From Eubacterium sp. (GTDB taxonomy: Bacteria > Bacillota > Clostridia > Oscillospirales > Acutalibacteraceae), in NCBI GenBank assembly GCA_017463985.1, contig JAFUEH010000024.1, forward strand, positions 1 through 64,000: a stretch of 64,000 nucleotides of DNA. Direction: 5' to 3'. A program made the translations under genes and the position numbers. Numbering within the stretch: position 1 is the stretch's first letter; each line of letters opens with the position of its first letter. The notes below the pieces were generated by a model. It searched no databases and was not told the DNA's origin. It saw only the letters and a list, made by a program, of their open reading frames with translations. Below, one piece after another: positions 8,175 through 16,996 of this stretch.

Positions 8175-9596
8175 ATGAAACTCACTTATGACATCAAAGA
8201 TAAGCCGAAGTTTGGTCAGCTTATCGTATTTGCCTTCCAGCAGCTGCTTGCCATTCTGGCAGCGACGATCGCTGTTCCGTCTATTGTCGGCAACGGTATG
8301 TCACAGTCTGCCGCACTGTTCGGCGCAGGCGTAGGTACTATCGTTTACTTACTGTTCACAAAATTCAAAAGCCCTGTATTCCTCGGCTCTTCCTTTGCAT
8401 TTATCGGTTCCATGTTTGCCGCTTTTGCCGGTGCTGCTTCTGCTCAAGCCGGTATGGCCGGTATCATTCTCGGTGCAATTTTTGCCGGTCTTGTTTATGT
8501 TGTTATCGCTATTGTTGTTAAAATTGCTGGCGTAAAGTGGATTGACAAGTTGATGCCTGCTGTTGTTATCGGCCCGACCGTATCCATTATTGGTCTTTCT
8601 CTTGCCGGTAATGCTATTGGCGATCTTACCACCGGTAAGGTGCTGGTTCCTGTTGTTAATCAGGTCATTCAGGATGGTCAAATCGTGGAAGAGACAACCA
8701 TGGTTTCTGCTGCCAATCCGTATATCGCTTTTCTTTGCGGTATGGTTACGCTGTTTGTAGTAATGATCTGCTCTGTTTTCGGCAAGAAAATGGCAAAGCT
8801 GATTCCGTTCATTATCGGTATCCTTGCCGGTTATGTAGTGGCTGCTGTTTTCACCGTGATTGGTATCAAGACAAACAATGTGTCTCTGCAGATTATCGAC
8901 TTCAGCGTATTTAGCGACATGAAGCTGTTTGAAGTACCTGACTTTACGTTCTTGATGGCTGCAAAGGGCTTAAGCGCAATCAATGCAAAATATGTTGCTA
9001 CCGTTGCTGTTGCGTATGTTCCGGTTGCTTTCGTTGTATTTGCTGAGCACATTGCAGACCACAAGAATCTTTCCTCTGTTGTTAACCATGAGCTTCTGGA
9101 AGATCCCGGCCTCCACAGAACGCTGCTGGGCGACGGTGTCGGCTCCATGGTCGGTGCTCTCTTCGGCGGCTGCCCGAACACCACTTACGGCGAATCGGTA
9201 GGTTGTGTTGCAATTACCGGTAATGCTTCTATTGTTACGATTCTTGCTACGGCTGTTATGGCGATTGTTATTTCTTTCTTCGGTCCGTTCGTTACCTTCC
9301 TTTCCACAATCCCGAATTGTGTTATGGGTGGCGTCTGCATCACCCTGTACGGTTTCATCGCCGTATCCGGTCTGAAGATGATCCAAAAGGTTGACCTTGA
9401 TCAGAATAAGAATCTGTTTGTCGTAGCTGTTATCTTGATCTGCGGCATCGGCGGTCTGACCTTAAGCTTCGGTGCAGTTACCCTGACAGAGGTTGCTTGT
9501 GCACTGATCCTTGGCATCATCGCTAACGTGATTCTTGCCAGAAAAAAGGATGAGGCTGCTGTTGAGGAAGCCGCTGTAGAAAAGACGGCTGAATAA
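8175..9596 (+). CDS. uraA: Uracil permease / NCS2 nucleobase:cation symporter
   Basis: 473-aa inner-membrane protein of the NCS2 (xanthine/uracil permease) family, with about 14 hydrophobic segments. Family signs are the opening block KFGQLIVFAFQQLLAILAAT, the helix around FAEHIADHKNLS and the loop GDGVGSMVGALFGGCPNTTYGES, which matches the conserved substrate-site region. GAGGAGG lies 8 nt before the ATG. The C-terminal 20 residues are charged and cytosolic. Placement after upp argues for uracil as substrate; xanthine permeases of the same family are the main alternative. Confidence 0.9.
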   Translation: MKLTYDIKDKPKFGQLIVFAFQQLLAILAATIAVPSIVGNGMSQSAALFGAGVGTIVYLLFTKFKSPVFLGSSFAFIGSMFAAFAGAASAQAGMAGIILGAIFAGLVYVVIAIVVKIAGVKWIDKLMPAVVIGPTVSIIGLSLAGNAIGDLTTGKVLVPVVNQVIQDGQIVEETTMVSAANPYIAFLCGMVTLFVVMICSVFGKKMAKLIPFIIGILAGYVVAAVFTVIGIKTNNVSLQIIDFSVFSDMKLFEVPDFTFLMAAKGLSAINAKYVATVAVAYVPVAFVVFAEHIADHKNLSSVVNHELLEDPGLHRTLLGDGVGSMVGALFGGCPNTTYGESVGCVAITGNASIVTILATAVMAIVISFFGPFVTFLSTIPNCVMGGVCITLYGFIAVSGLKMIQKVDLDQNKNLFVVAVILICGIGGLTLSFGAVTLTEVACALILGIIANVILARKKDEAAVEEAAVEKTAE

Positions 9597-9622
9597 CCAT
9601 TACATTATCGTTCTGTTATCTA

Positions 9623-9650
9623 AAATCCTCCCTTCGGGGAGGATTTTTCT
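9623..9650 (+). terminator. Terminator of the upp-uraA unit
   Basis: 10-bp stem AAATCCTCCC/GGGAGGATTT (9623-9632/9637-9646) with a TTCG tetraloop and a T-run. Its last base starts the -35 box of the next promoter. Confidence 0.85.
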
Positions 9651-9678
9651 TGACAAAACTGTCTTTTTGGAATATTAT
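9650..9678 (+). promoter_or_regulatory. Promoter of the wall-binding MBL-fold protein gene
   Basis: TTGACA (9650-9655), 17-bp spacer, TATTAT (9673-9678). Immediately abuts the upstream terminator. Confidence 0.65.
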
Positions 9679-9721
9679 ATTTCACTGGATTTATTCTAAT
9701 ATATAAATTAAGGAAAACGTT

Positions 9722-11923
9722 ATGTATTTCAAAAAAGTAAGTGCATTGCTACTGGCGGCGCTGATGGCGGCCTCTGTGATGCTGTCCGGTTTGACAGCTT
9801 TCGCGGAAGAGGGAGACGTCGGCCTTGCGAGCGGCGACAGAATCTATTTTTATAATATGGCCGGTAACGGCGCGCCGTCAGGTGATTTAATCATTGTGGA
9901 GTCGCAGGGGCATTTCGGCTTGATCGATACCGGTCACCGTTATGCCGATACGATCACCGACGAGGACGGCACGGTTTATACGGCGGACAGCGCGCGCAGC
10001 CTTTCCTGTCAGGTGAAGAATAAGAACGGTCGTGACGCGGCGATGTATATGCTCTATTCTCTTGGCATTACCCATCTTGATTTTATTGTCGGTACGCACG
10101 CCCATTCCGATCATATCGGCGGTGTGCCGGAAATTGCGGCGCTGACTTTCTATGACGAAAACGGCGAAGAAAAGCATCTGGTGGATGAGAATACCGTGTA
10201 CTTTTACAAAAGCTATCAGCACATCAATAATGTACAGGATGACTACGATATTACGCACCGTACCGCAACAAAAAGCGGCGCGGTCAAAACATCTTCCTGG
10301 CATAATCAGGCGTATGTCTATCAGGCAGTCACCGCGATGCAGCAGCAGGGTTGTGCGGTTACGGAGCTGTCGGGCGATGTGCATATTGATGGCGGTATCC
10401 AGCCGACGGTTTCCTATCATGATGCCGTGGTAGCTGTGAACGACACGGAGGGCTTGTCTAATGCGCGGTATGCACGCGGTAACAGCAGTGATTATTATGA
10501 CGATTATTTCGCTTTTGATATGGGCAATCTCCACCTGCGCCTTTATAACCTGTTTGTGACGGATACGGTGACGGACGACAACGTGAACTCCATCGTGACG
10601 GTGATTACTGACGGCAACGCAACTGCCGTTTCACTGGCTGACATTAATGTTGAGAATAGAACAGAGCAGCACGTTGCACAGGCGATCGCTGACGACCTCG
10701 GTACGGCGGCGCTGGTCAAGGCGGCGCATCACGGTGCCGTTTCAGGATCTAATTCTAAGGGCATGTTACAAGCCTTGCAGCCGAAGCGCGTTGTCGTGAC
10801 GAGAGCGAGAGAGTATGCTGACGGCGCCAACGGACGCGGCTCGTTTTCGGCAGCAATGGTGTATGCGCGTAAGCATTATCAAACGACTTTTTACGAGGTC
10901 GGCGCCTCCGATTTTGGCGTGGTGGCGGAATTTGGCAACGGCGATTTTAGTATGTATAATCTTTCCGGTGTGGCAGAGGATACTGCCTTGACGCCTGTTG
11001 ATCAGTGCGTCAGCACGTTGGTGCCGATCAACGGCTGGAGTCACTGGACGGTGGAAATGGGCGATCCGGATATCGAGGACCTTTGCTACCTGCGCGGCGG
11101 TGAACAGATTGCCAACTGGTATAACAGCGACGACGGGTATTGGTATTATATTAACGAAAATTCTGAGTGGCAATATGGCTGGCAATGGATCGGCGGCAGC
11201 TATTATTATCTGTCCGTGGATGCTGCGCATGGCTATCCGGCCGGCGCGATGGTAACGGGCTGGAATTATATCGGTACGGTTTGGTATTACTTTGCCGATA
11301 ACGGTAAGCTCGCCAAGGGCTGGACGGAAATGCCGGAGGGCTGGCGCTATTTTAATGAAGATTATTCTTATTTGAAAAACGGCTGGTTTAAGCTCGGCGG
11401 CAGCTGGTATTATTTCGACTTTGACGGCTTTGTTCTGACCGGATGGCAAAAGCTCGGCGGCAAGTGGTATTACCTCGGTGAGGACGGCAAAATGGCGACC
11501 GGCTGGCTTAAAGTGGACGGGAAGTGGTACTGCTTTGACGCGAGCGGCGCGATGTTGACAGGCTGGCAGCGCTCCGGTAACAGCTGGTACTATCTGAACG
11601 GCGCCGGTGCAATGGTAACGGGCTGGCAGAAGCTTGGCGGTAAGTGGTACTGCTTTGCTACCAACGGCGCCATGCAGACCGGCTGGTATAAAGAGAACGG
11701 AAAGTGGTATCTCTTTAACGCAAGCGGCGCGATGCTGACAGGCTGGCAGCGCTCCGGCAATAGCTGGTACTATCTGAACAGCTCCGGCGCGATGACGACC
11801 GGTTGGCTGAAGCTTAGCGGCAAATGGTACTATTTCAATGCCTCCGGCGTCATGCTCACCGGTAAGCAGACGATCGGCGGAAAGCAGTATACCTTCGCTG
11901 CCTCCGGTGCTTGGATTAACTAA
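9722..11923 (+). CDS. Secreted ComEC-like metallo-beta-lactamase-fold protein with about 12 choline/glucan-binding-type repeats
   Basis: 733 aa. Signal peptide at about residues 1-28 (cleavage near AFA-EE). Residues about 35-400 form a metallo-beta-lactamase fold: metal motif HAHSDH (His126, His128, Asp130, His131) and a later AAHHGAVSGSN (His336/337) that matches the HHGS block of the ComEC/Rec2 MBL domain, which suggests phosphodiester or nuclease-like chemistry. From about residue 480 to the end there are about 12 repeats of 20 residues with the pattern TGWxxxxGKWYYFxxxGxM, the cell-wall (choline or glucan) binding repeat type, so the enzyme is probably held on the outer wall. No permease domain, so it is not competence ComEC itself. 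AAGGA lies 7 nt upstream of the start. Confidence 0.85.
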   Translation: MYFKKVSALLLAALMAASVMLSGLTAFAEEGDVGLASGDRIYFYNMAGNGAPSGDLIIVESQGHFGLIDTGHRYADTITDEDGTVYTADSARSLSCQVKNKNGRDAAMYMLYSLGITHLDFIVGTHAHSDHIGGVPEIAALTFYDENGEEKHLVDENTVYFYKSYQHINNVQDDYDITHRTATKSGAVKTSSWHNQAYVYQAVTAMQQQGCAVTELSGDVHIDGGIQPTVSYHDAVVAVNDTEGLSNARYARGNSSDYYDDYFAFDMGNLHLRLYNLFVTDTVTDDNVNSIVTVITDGNATAVSLADINVENRTEQHVAQAIADDLGTAALVKAAHHGAVSGSNSKGMLQALQPKRVVVTRAREYADGANGRGSFSAAMVYARKHYQTTFYEVGASDFGVVAEFGNGDFSMYNLSGVAEDTALTPVDQCVSTLVPINGWSHWTVEMGDPDIEDLCYLRGGEQIANWYNSDDGYWYYINENSEWQYGWQWIGGSYYYLSVDAAHGYPAGAMVTGWNYIGTVWYYFADNGKLAKGWTEMPEGWRYFNEDYSYLKNGWFKLGGSWYYFDFDGFVLTGWQKLGGKWYYLGEDGKMATGWLKVDGKWYCFDASGAMLTGWQRSGNSWYYLNGAGAMVTGWQKLGGKWYCFATNGAMQTGWYKENGKWYLFNASGAMLTGWQRSGNSWYYLNSSGAMTTGWLKLSGKWYYFNASGVMLTGKQTIGGKQYTFAASGAWIN

Positions 11924-11943
11924 AACGATTACTTAAACTAGGC

Positions 11944-11974
11944 AGCTGTCTCCTCTTGAGGCAGCTCCTTTTTT
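11944..11974 (+). terminator. Terminator
   Basis: Stem AGCTGTCTC/GAGGCAGCT (11944-11952/11958-11966) with one wobble and a CTCTT loop, followed by CCTTTTTTG. Confidence 0.75.
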
Positions 11975-12048
11975 GTATAGACCTTGTGCAGATGTAATGA
12001 TTTGTAAGTAAATATATAAAATATATTATATAAAAATAGACAAAGATA

Positions 12049-12076
12049 TTGAAAAAAATATCTTTTGTGATATAAT
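12049..12076 (+). promoter_or_regulatory. Promoter of the M3 peptidase operon
   Basis: TTGAAA (12049-12054), 16-bp spacer, TATAAT (12071-12076) with TGA extended -10. Leader of about 50 nt. Confidence 0.6.
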
Positions 12077-12132
12077 AACATTAATATACTGACTCATTCT
12101 ATGCAATTTTAGAACCGTTAGACGGAGGCACT

Positions 12133-13836
12133 ATGAAATTTTCGGAAATGGAATATGTCCGACCGGATGTTGAACAGATTAAGCAGGAAATAGAAACGTT
12201 GACGAATGCGCTGAAAGCGGCGGAAAGCTATGAGGCCGCTAAGGCAGTGTTTGTTGAAAAAGATAAGCTGCTGCGCCATGTACAAACGCTCGGTACGCTC
12301 GCGCATATCCGCCATTCTATTGATACGCGTGATACCTTCTATGATGAGGAAAATAAATTTTGGAATGCCGCTGAGCCGGAGCTGCAGGAATATCTGCAGC
12401 AATGGACCGAAGCACTGCTGACCTCTGATTACCGGAAACAGTTGGAGGCGGAATTTGGCGATATTATTTTTATCAATGCAGAGCTGGAGCTGAAATGCTT
12501 TGCACCCGAGATCATTCCGCTGTTAGTCGAGGAAAACGACACGGCGATGGCGTATGAAAAGCTGCTGGCCAGCGCACAGATTCCGTTTGAGGGCAAGCAG
12601 TATACGATCTCACAGATGACGCCGTTTAAGAATGATCCGGATGACGCGCGTCGGCTGCAGGCATGGAAAGCGGAAGGACAATGGTATAAGGACCATCAGC
12701 AGGAGCTTGACAGCCTCTATGATAAGTTGGTGCATCTGCGTGACGAAATGGGCAAAAAGCTCGGCTACGACGGTTATACGCAGCTCGGGTACTATCGGAT
12801 GTCACGCAATTGCTATACCAAAAGCGATGTAGAAAAATTCCGTGAAGCGGTAAGAAAATATCTTGTGCCGGTGGCTGACGGTATTTACCGTAAGCAGGCG
12901 GAGCGCCTTGGCGTCCCGTATCCGCTGTCGTTTGCTGACGCGGCGCTGCTGTTCCGCTCCGGTAACGCAAAGCCGCAGGGAACGTCGGAGGATATACTGG
13001 AGGCCGGCAGGCGCTTTTATGAGGCGCTGTCACCCGAAACCGGTGAATTCTTTAACATGATGCTGGATAACGAGCTGCTGGATGTGCTTTCGACCGAAGG
13101 TAAGGAAGGCGGCGGCTATTGTACCGGTATCTATGATTATGATGTACCGTTTATCTTCGCTAACTTTAACGGTACGGCCGGCGATGTTGAGGTCGTCACA
13201 CATGAGGCCGGTCACGCCTTTGCCGACTGGTATAACCGTGACCGTGTACCGATGGAGACGATCTGGCCGAGTATGGAGGGCTGCGAGGTACATTCTATGT
13301 CGATGGAATTCTTCGCCTGGCCTTGGGCGGAGGAGTTCTTCGGACCGGATACGCGCAAATTCCTGTATAGCCATCTTGCCGGTGCTGTTACCTTTATTCC
13401 TTACGGTACGCTGGTAGATCACTTCCAGCATAAGGTTTACGAAAAACCGGAGATGACGCCGCGTGAGCGTCATGATGTTTGGAAGGAGCTGCTGGGTGTT
13501 TATATGCCGTGGATGCGGCTCGACGGCGATATTCCGTTCTATGCCGACGGCGAAGGCTGGCAAAGACAGCATCATATCTACTCCAGTCCGTTTTACTATA
13601 TTGACTACTGCTTGGCGCAGACGGTAGCGCTGGAGTTTTGGGCAAAGATCCAAGAGGACCGGAACGAGGCTTGGCGGTATTATATCGCGTATACAGAGCA
13701 GGGAGGCTCTGCCGTGTTTACGAAGCTGCTGGAGAATGCCGGCTTAGATAGCCCGTTTGACGAAGCGACGCTGCGCGGCGTGTGTGAAAAGGCCAACCGC
13801 TTCCTGGAAGCATACGACCTGAGCGGTATTGCATAA
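12133..13836 (+). CDS. pepF: M3 family oligoendopeptidase (PepF-like)
   Basis: 567-aa cytosolic zinc metallopeptidase that cuts short peptides. Zinc motif HEAGH at His357-Glu358-His361 in VVTHEAGHAFADW; a downstream Glu in the EGCEVHSMSMEFF block is the likely third ligand, as in PepF/M3B enzymes. Length and the C-terminal block YYIDYCLAQTVALEFW fit this family. GGAGG at 12124-12128 gives a clear start. It sits directly before two oligopeptide ABC transporters, which would deliver its substrates. A 1-nt overlap (TAATG) couples it to the next gene. Confidence 0.92.
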   Translation: MKFSEMEYVRPDVEQIKQEIETLTNALKAAESYEAAKAVFVEKDKLLRHVQTLGTLAHIRHSIDTRDTFYDEENKFWNAAEPELQEYLQQWTEALLTSDYRKQLEAEFGDIIFINAELELKCFAPEIIPLLVEENDTAMAYEKLLASAQIPFEGKQYTISQMTPFKNDPDDARRLQAWKAEGQWYKDHQQELDSLYDKLVHLRDEMGKKLGYDGYTQLGYYRMSRNCYTKSDVEKFREAVRKYLVPVADGIYRKQAERLGVPYPLSFADAALLFRSGNAKPQGTSEDILEAGRRFYEALSPETGEFFNMMLDNELLDVLSTEGKEGGGYCTGIYDYDVPFIFANFNGTAGDVEVVTHEAGHAFADWYNRDRVPMETIWPSMEGCEVHSMSMEFFAWPWAEEFFGPDTRKFLYSHLAGAVTFIPYGTLVDHFQHKVYEKPEMTPRERHDVWKELLGVYMPWMRLDGDIPFYADGEGWQRQHHIYSSPFYYIDYCLAQTVALEFWAKIQEDRNEAWRYYIAYTEQGGSAVFTKLLENAGLDSPFDEATLRGVCEKANRFLEAYDLSGIA

Positions 13837-14366
13837 TGGCACGGAAAAATCGATGGGAATATTTGAACGACTTCCGAAAGGATGAATCGGGAAAATATGA
13901 ATATACCGGTTCGCTGTACGGCTTTGCCGGCAGTGAGGAGGCACGTAAGCGCGCCTACACGAAGCTGTGGGTACTGCTTGCCGCTGCTGCGGCTGCCTCT
14001 GTCAGCTCGGGCTGCGTCAGCGGCGCCGGCTTAACGAATACCTTCTATGTCATTTTGCCGTATATCGGTGAAATTTGCGCCTTGTTCGCTTTAACATGGT
14101 ATCACTGTAAATTGCTGACAAAGGGCGATGAGGTCAGAGGATATATCTATCAAAAAACGCAGCCTCGTATGGCGCCTGCCGCGATGATTTTAGCTTTCTT
14201 CGCGATTGCCGGGTTGCTGACCTCTGTCATCTTTTCTGTGATGACTGCGTTCAAGGACGGTGTGTGGCAGGCAGCGGTTTACTGGGTGCTGAAGGCAACG
14301 GCTGCTTCGCTCGCGCTGTGCTACCGCAGCCTGTTTGCTAAGCTGGAGTGGATCGAGCTGCCATAA
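13836..14366 (+). CDS. Four-TM membrane protein of unknown function
   Basis: 176 aa with a charged 40-residue N-terminus containing aromatic residues, followed by four predicted membrane helices (about residues 43-63, 68-88, 111-134 and 143-160). No family recognised. Its ATG shares one base with the stop of the M3 peptidase gene, so translation is probably coupled; a role linked to that peptidase is only inferred from position. Followed by the hairpin pair at 14385-14425. Confidence 0.75.
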   Translation: MARKNRWEYLNDFRKDESGKYEYTGSLYGFAGSEEARKRAYTKLWVLLAAAAAASVSSGCVSGAGLTNTFYVILPYIGEICALFALTWYHCKLLTKGDEVRGYIYQKTQPRMAPAAMILAFFAIAGLLTSVIFSVMTAFKDGVWQAAVYWVLKATAASLALCYRSLFAKLEWIELP

Positions 14367-14384
14367 ATTGAATAATGAAAAATG

Positions 14385-14425
14385 AAAAAGAGGTACCTCT
14401 TTTTATGATTTGCGTTGCAAATCAT
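14385..14425. repeat. Two-hairpin module, copy 1 (terminator plus second stem)
   Basis: A 20-nt perfect palindrome (14385-14404; arms AAAAAGAGGT/ACCTCTTTTT) is followed without gap by ATGATTTGC-GTT-GCAAATCAT (14405-14425). The first can terminate transcription. The same design, with shared bases around TTTTTATGAT and ATCATAAT, recurs at 26266-26304; both copies precede a peptide-binding lipoprotein gene. Confidence 0.65.
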
Positions 14426-14519
14426 AATTTCCCTTATCCGCACTTTTTGTGGCAGATTACATTGGTTAGTCATTTCTTGGCGAAAGCCGATAAAATAAAT
14501 TTAAAAGGAGAGAAAGGAA

Positions 14520-16757
14520 ATGAAAAAAGTTCTTGCAGTTGTTCTTGCTGTTGCGATGATGCTTGCTGTATTTGCAGGCTGCGCAAAGAAGCCGAACAAC
14601 GACAAACCGCTGGTTGTCGGATACTCCAACTTCTCCAGTAAGTTCTCACCGTTCTTTAGTGAGACCGCTTACGACCAGGATGTTTGGGGCATGACAGCTG
14701 TCAGCCTTCTCACACTCGACCGTATGGGCGCTGTTGTTGAGAAGGGTAAAACGGGCGAAACCCGTGAGTACAACGGCACTGACTATAAGTATGAAGGTCC
14801 TGCTGACGTAACCATTACCGAGAACGAAGACGGTACGGTTGTTTATGATTTCGAGCTTCGCGATGACATTAAGTTCCAGAACGGCGAAACCATGACAGCT
14901 GATGACGTTATCTTCTCCATGTATGTTCTGGCTGATCCTACTTATGACGGTTCCTCTACCTTCTTTGCTGTTCCGATCAAAGGCATGAACGAATACCGTG
15001 AGGGTATGTCTTCACTGCTTGACCTTCTGCTGGAGGCAGGTCCGGACAACACTGATTTCTCCCTGTGGGATGAGGCTACTCAGACTGCTTTCTGGGCTGA
15101 GGCTGATGCTACCGGTCCGAAGTTTGCACAGACCATTCTTGACTATTGCATCAATAACGGCTACAACGCCGCTGACGATCCGGTAGAGGTCATTGCCGCT
15201 AACTGGGGCTATGAGCTTGCTGAGGGTGCTACCGTTGAGGATTTCTGGACTGCTATTAAGGAAGCTTATGACGGCGACATCGCTACCGCAGCTGATGTTG
15301 AGGTTGCTGATTCTTCTCTGTGGTCACTGATGGACAATTATGCTACTTATTCAAAGGGCGTTCAGACCGGTGATGCGGTTGATAAGATCGAAGGTATTGA
15401 AAAGATCGATGATACCCACGTTCGCGTAACGCTGACTGAGGCTGACGCTACGGCTATTTATCAGCTTGCTGTTACGATCGCTCCTCTGAGCTACTATGGC
15501 GAAAAAGAGAAGTTCGATTATGATAACAATAAGTTCGGCTTTGATAAGGGTGACCTTTCTGTTGTCAGATCCAAGACTACTCAGCCGCTTGGCGCAGGTC
15601 CGTACAAGTTCGACAAGTTCGAAAACGGTGTAGTTTACTTCGACGCATTCGAGGATTATTACCTTGGCACTCCGAAGACCTTAAAGGTTCAGTTCATGGA
15701 AACCAGCGATACCGATAAGCTCAACGGTGTTATCACCGGCACGATCGATATCACCGATCCGTCTTATTCCAAGGATACCGTAGAGGCGATCAAGGAAGAG
15801 AACGGCGGCGAGGTTACCGGCGCTAAGATCACCACGGATACCGTTGACAACCTTGGTTACGGTTATCTTGGTATTTCTGCTAAGGCTGTTAACGTTGGCG
15901 GCGTGATCGATTCTGAAGAATCTAAGGCACTCCGTAAGGCGTTTGCAACTGTATATGCTAACTTCCGTGACGTAACAGTTGACTCTTACTACGGCGATAC
16001 CGCTTCTGTTATCAACTATCCTATCTCCAACACCTCTTGGGCTGCTCCGCAGGCTACGGATGCTGACTATTCGATCGCATTCTCTAAGGATGTGAACGGT
16101 AACGACATCTACACCTCCGACATGGACGCTGACGCCAGAACCGCTGCTGCTGTTCAGGCTGCTCTTGGCTTCTTTGAGAAGGCTGGTTATACCGTAACAG
16201 ACGGTAAGGTTACCGCTGCTCCGGAAGGCGCTTCCCTTGAATATGAGGTTTGGATCCCTGCTGACGGTGCAGGCGACCACCCGTCCTTCATGATGCTGAA
16301 CCTGGCTTCTGACGCTCTTGCTACCATCGGTATCACCCTGAACGTTAAGGACCTTGCTAACTCCGCTGACCTCTGGACCGGCCTTGATGCTGATCAGGTT
16401 CCGATGTGGTGCGCAGCTTGGGGTGCAACGCCGGATCCGGATATGTATCAGGTTTACTATTCCGGTGTTGAGTCCGGTATGGAAGCAGGCGGCTCCAACT
16501 ATATGTATGATATCGCTGATGCGAAGCTTGACAGCCTTATTCTTGAGGCAAGAAAGTCCAGCGACCAGTCCTACAGAAAGACGCTCTATAAGGAATGTCT
16601 TGACATTATCGTTGACTGGGCAGTTGAGGTTCCTGTATATCAGAGACAGAACGCTGTTATCTTCTCCACCGAGAGAGTTAACATCGATACTGTTACTCCG
16701 GATATCACGACCTACTATGGCTGGTTATCAGAGATTCAGAACATTGAGCTTAACTAA
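14520..16757 (+). CDS. oppA: Oligopeptide ABC transporter substrate-binding lipoprotein (SBP family 5)
   Basis: 745 aa. Lipoprotein signal with lipobox VFAGC, lipidated Cys21. The family-5 solute-binding fold is shown by VYDFELRDDIKFQNGETMTADDV near residue 105 and by the C-terminal block around MWCAAWGATPDPDMYQVY. It is about 150 residues longer than a typical OppA, with an acidic insertion at about residues 160-260. AAAGGAGAG lies upstream of the ATG. First gene of a transporter operon, but separated from the permeases by 240 nt holding three hairpins, which could allow more binding protein than permease to be made. Confidence 0.9.
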   Translation: MKKVLAVVLAVAMMLAVFAGCAKKPNNDKPLVVGYSNFSSKFSPFFSETAYDQDVWGMTAVSLLTLDRMGAVVEKGKTGETREYNGTDYKYEGPADVTITENEDGTVVYDFELRDDIKFQNGETMTADDVIFSMYVLADPTYDGSSTFFAVPIKGMNEYREGMSSLLDLLLEAGPDNTDFSLWDEATQTAFWAEADATGPKFAQTILDYCINNGYNAADDPVEVIAANWGYELAEGATVEDFWTAIKEAYDGDIATAADVEVADSSLWSLMDNYATYSKGVQTGDAVDKIEGIEKIDDTHVRVTLTEADATAIYQLAVTIAPLSYYGEKEKFDYDNNKFGFDKGDLSVVRSKTTQPLGAGPYKFDKFENGVVYFDAFEDYYLGTPKTLKVQFMETSDTDKLNGVITGTIDITDPSYSKDTVEAIKEENGGEVTGAKITTDTVDNLGYGYLGISAKAVNVGGVIDSEESKALRKAFATVYANFRDVTVDSYYGDTASVINYPISNTSWAAPQATDADYSIAFSKDVNGNDIYTSDMDADARTAAAVQAALGFFEKAGYTVTDGKVTAAPEGASLEYEVWIPADGAGDHPSFMMLNLASDALATIGITLNVKDLANSADLWTGLDADQVPMWCAAWGATPDPDMYQVYYSGVESGMEAGGSNYMYDIADAKLDSLILEARKSSDQSYRKTLYKECLDIIVDWAVEVPVYQRQNAVIFSTERVNIDTVTPDITTYYGWLSEIQNIELN

Positions 16758-16800
16758 TTAAGCAAAACGTTATTTCCGATTATTGAGAGTATTGAACTCG

Positions 16801-16956
16801 GCAGTTGAGCCCGCAAGGGCTCAGCTGCCTCAGCCTTAGCCAAGAAATGAAGATTCGAGGCAGTCTCCGTACTGTCTATGGAGACTGCCTCGGCCGAATA
16901 TTACATATCACTAAGTTTTTTCGGTTGAGCTGAAACGGTTTAGTGATATGTAATAT
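16801..16956 (+). promoter_or_regulatory. Three consecutive hairpins between binding-protein and permease genes
   Basis: Stem A: GCAGTTGAGCCC/GGGCTCAGCTGC with GCAA tetraloop (16801-16828). Stem B: 13 bp, CGAGGCAGTCTCC/GGAGACTGCCTCG (16856-16868/16880-16892). Stem C: 17 bp perfect, arms 16898-16914 and 16940-16956. None has a strong T-run at its 3' side. Likely RNA stabilisers or processing sites that set the ratio of binding protein to permease; this role is inferred. Confidence 0.7.
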
Positions 16957-16996
16957 CGCTTTTATATATCCAACAAATTTTTGAGGTGATGAAACA

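Noticed and set aside
15681..16280. Long minus-strand open frame inside oppA
   Set aside because: Follows from the codon usage of the binding-protein gene on the plus strand; no start signal and implausible protein sequence.
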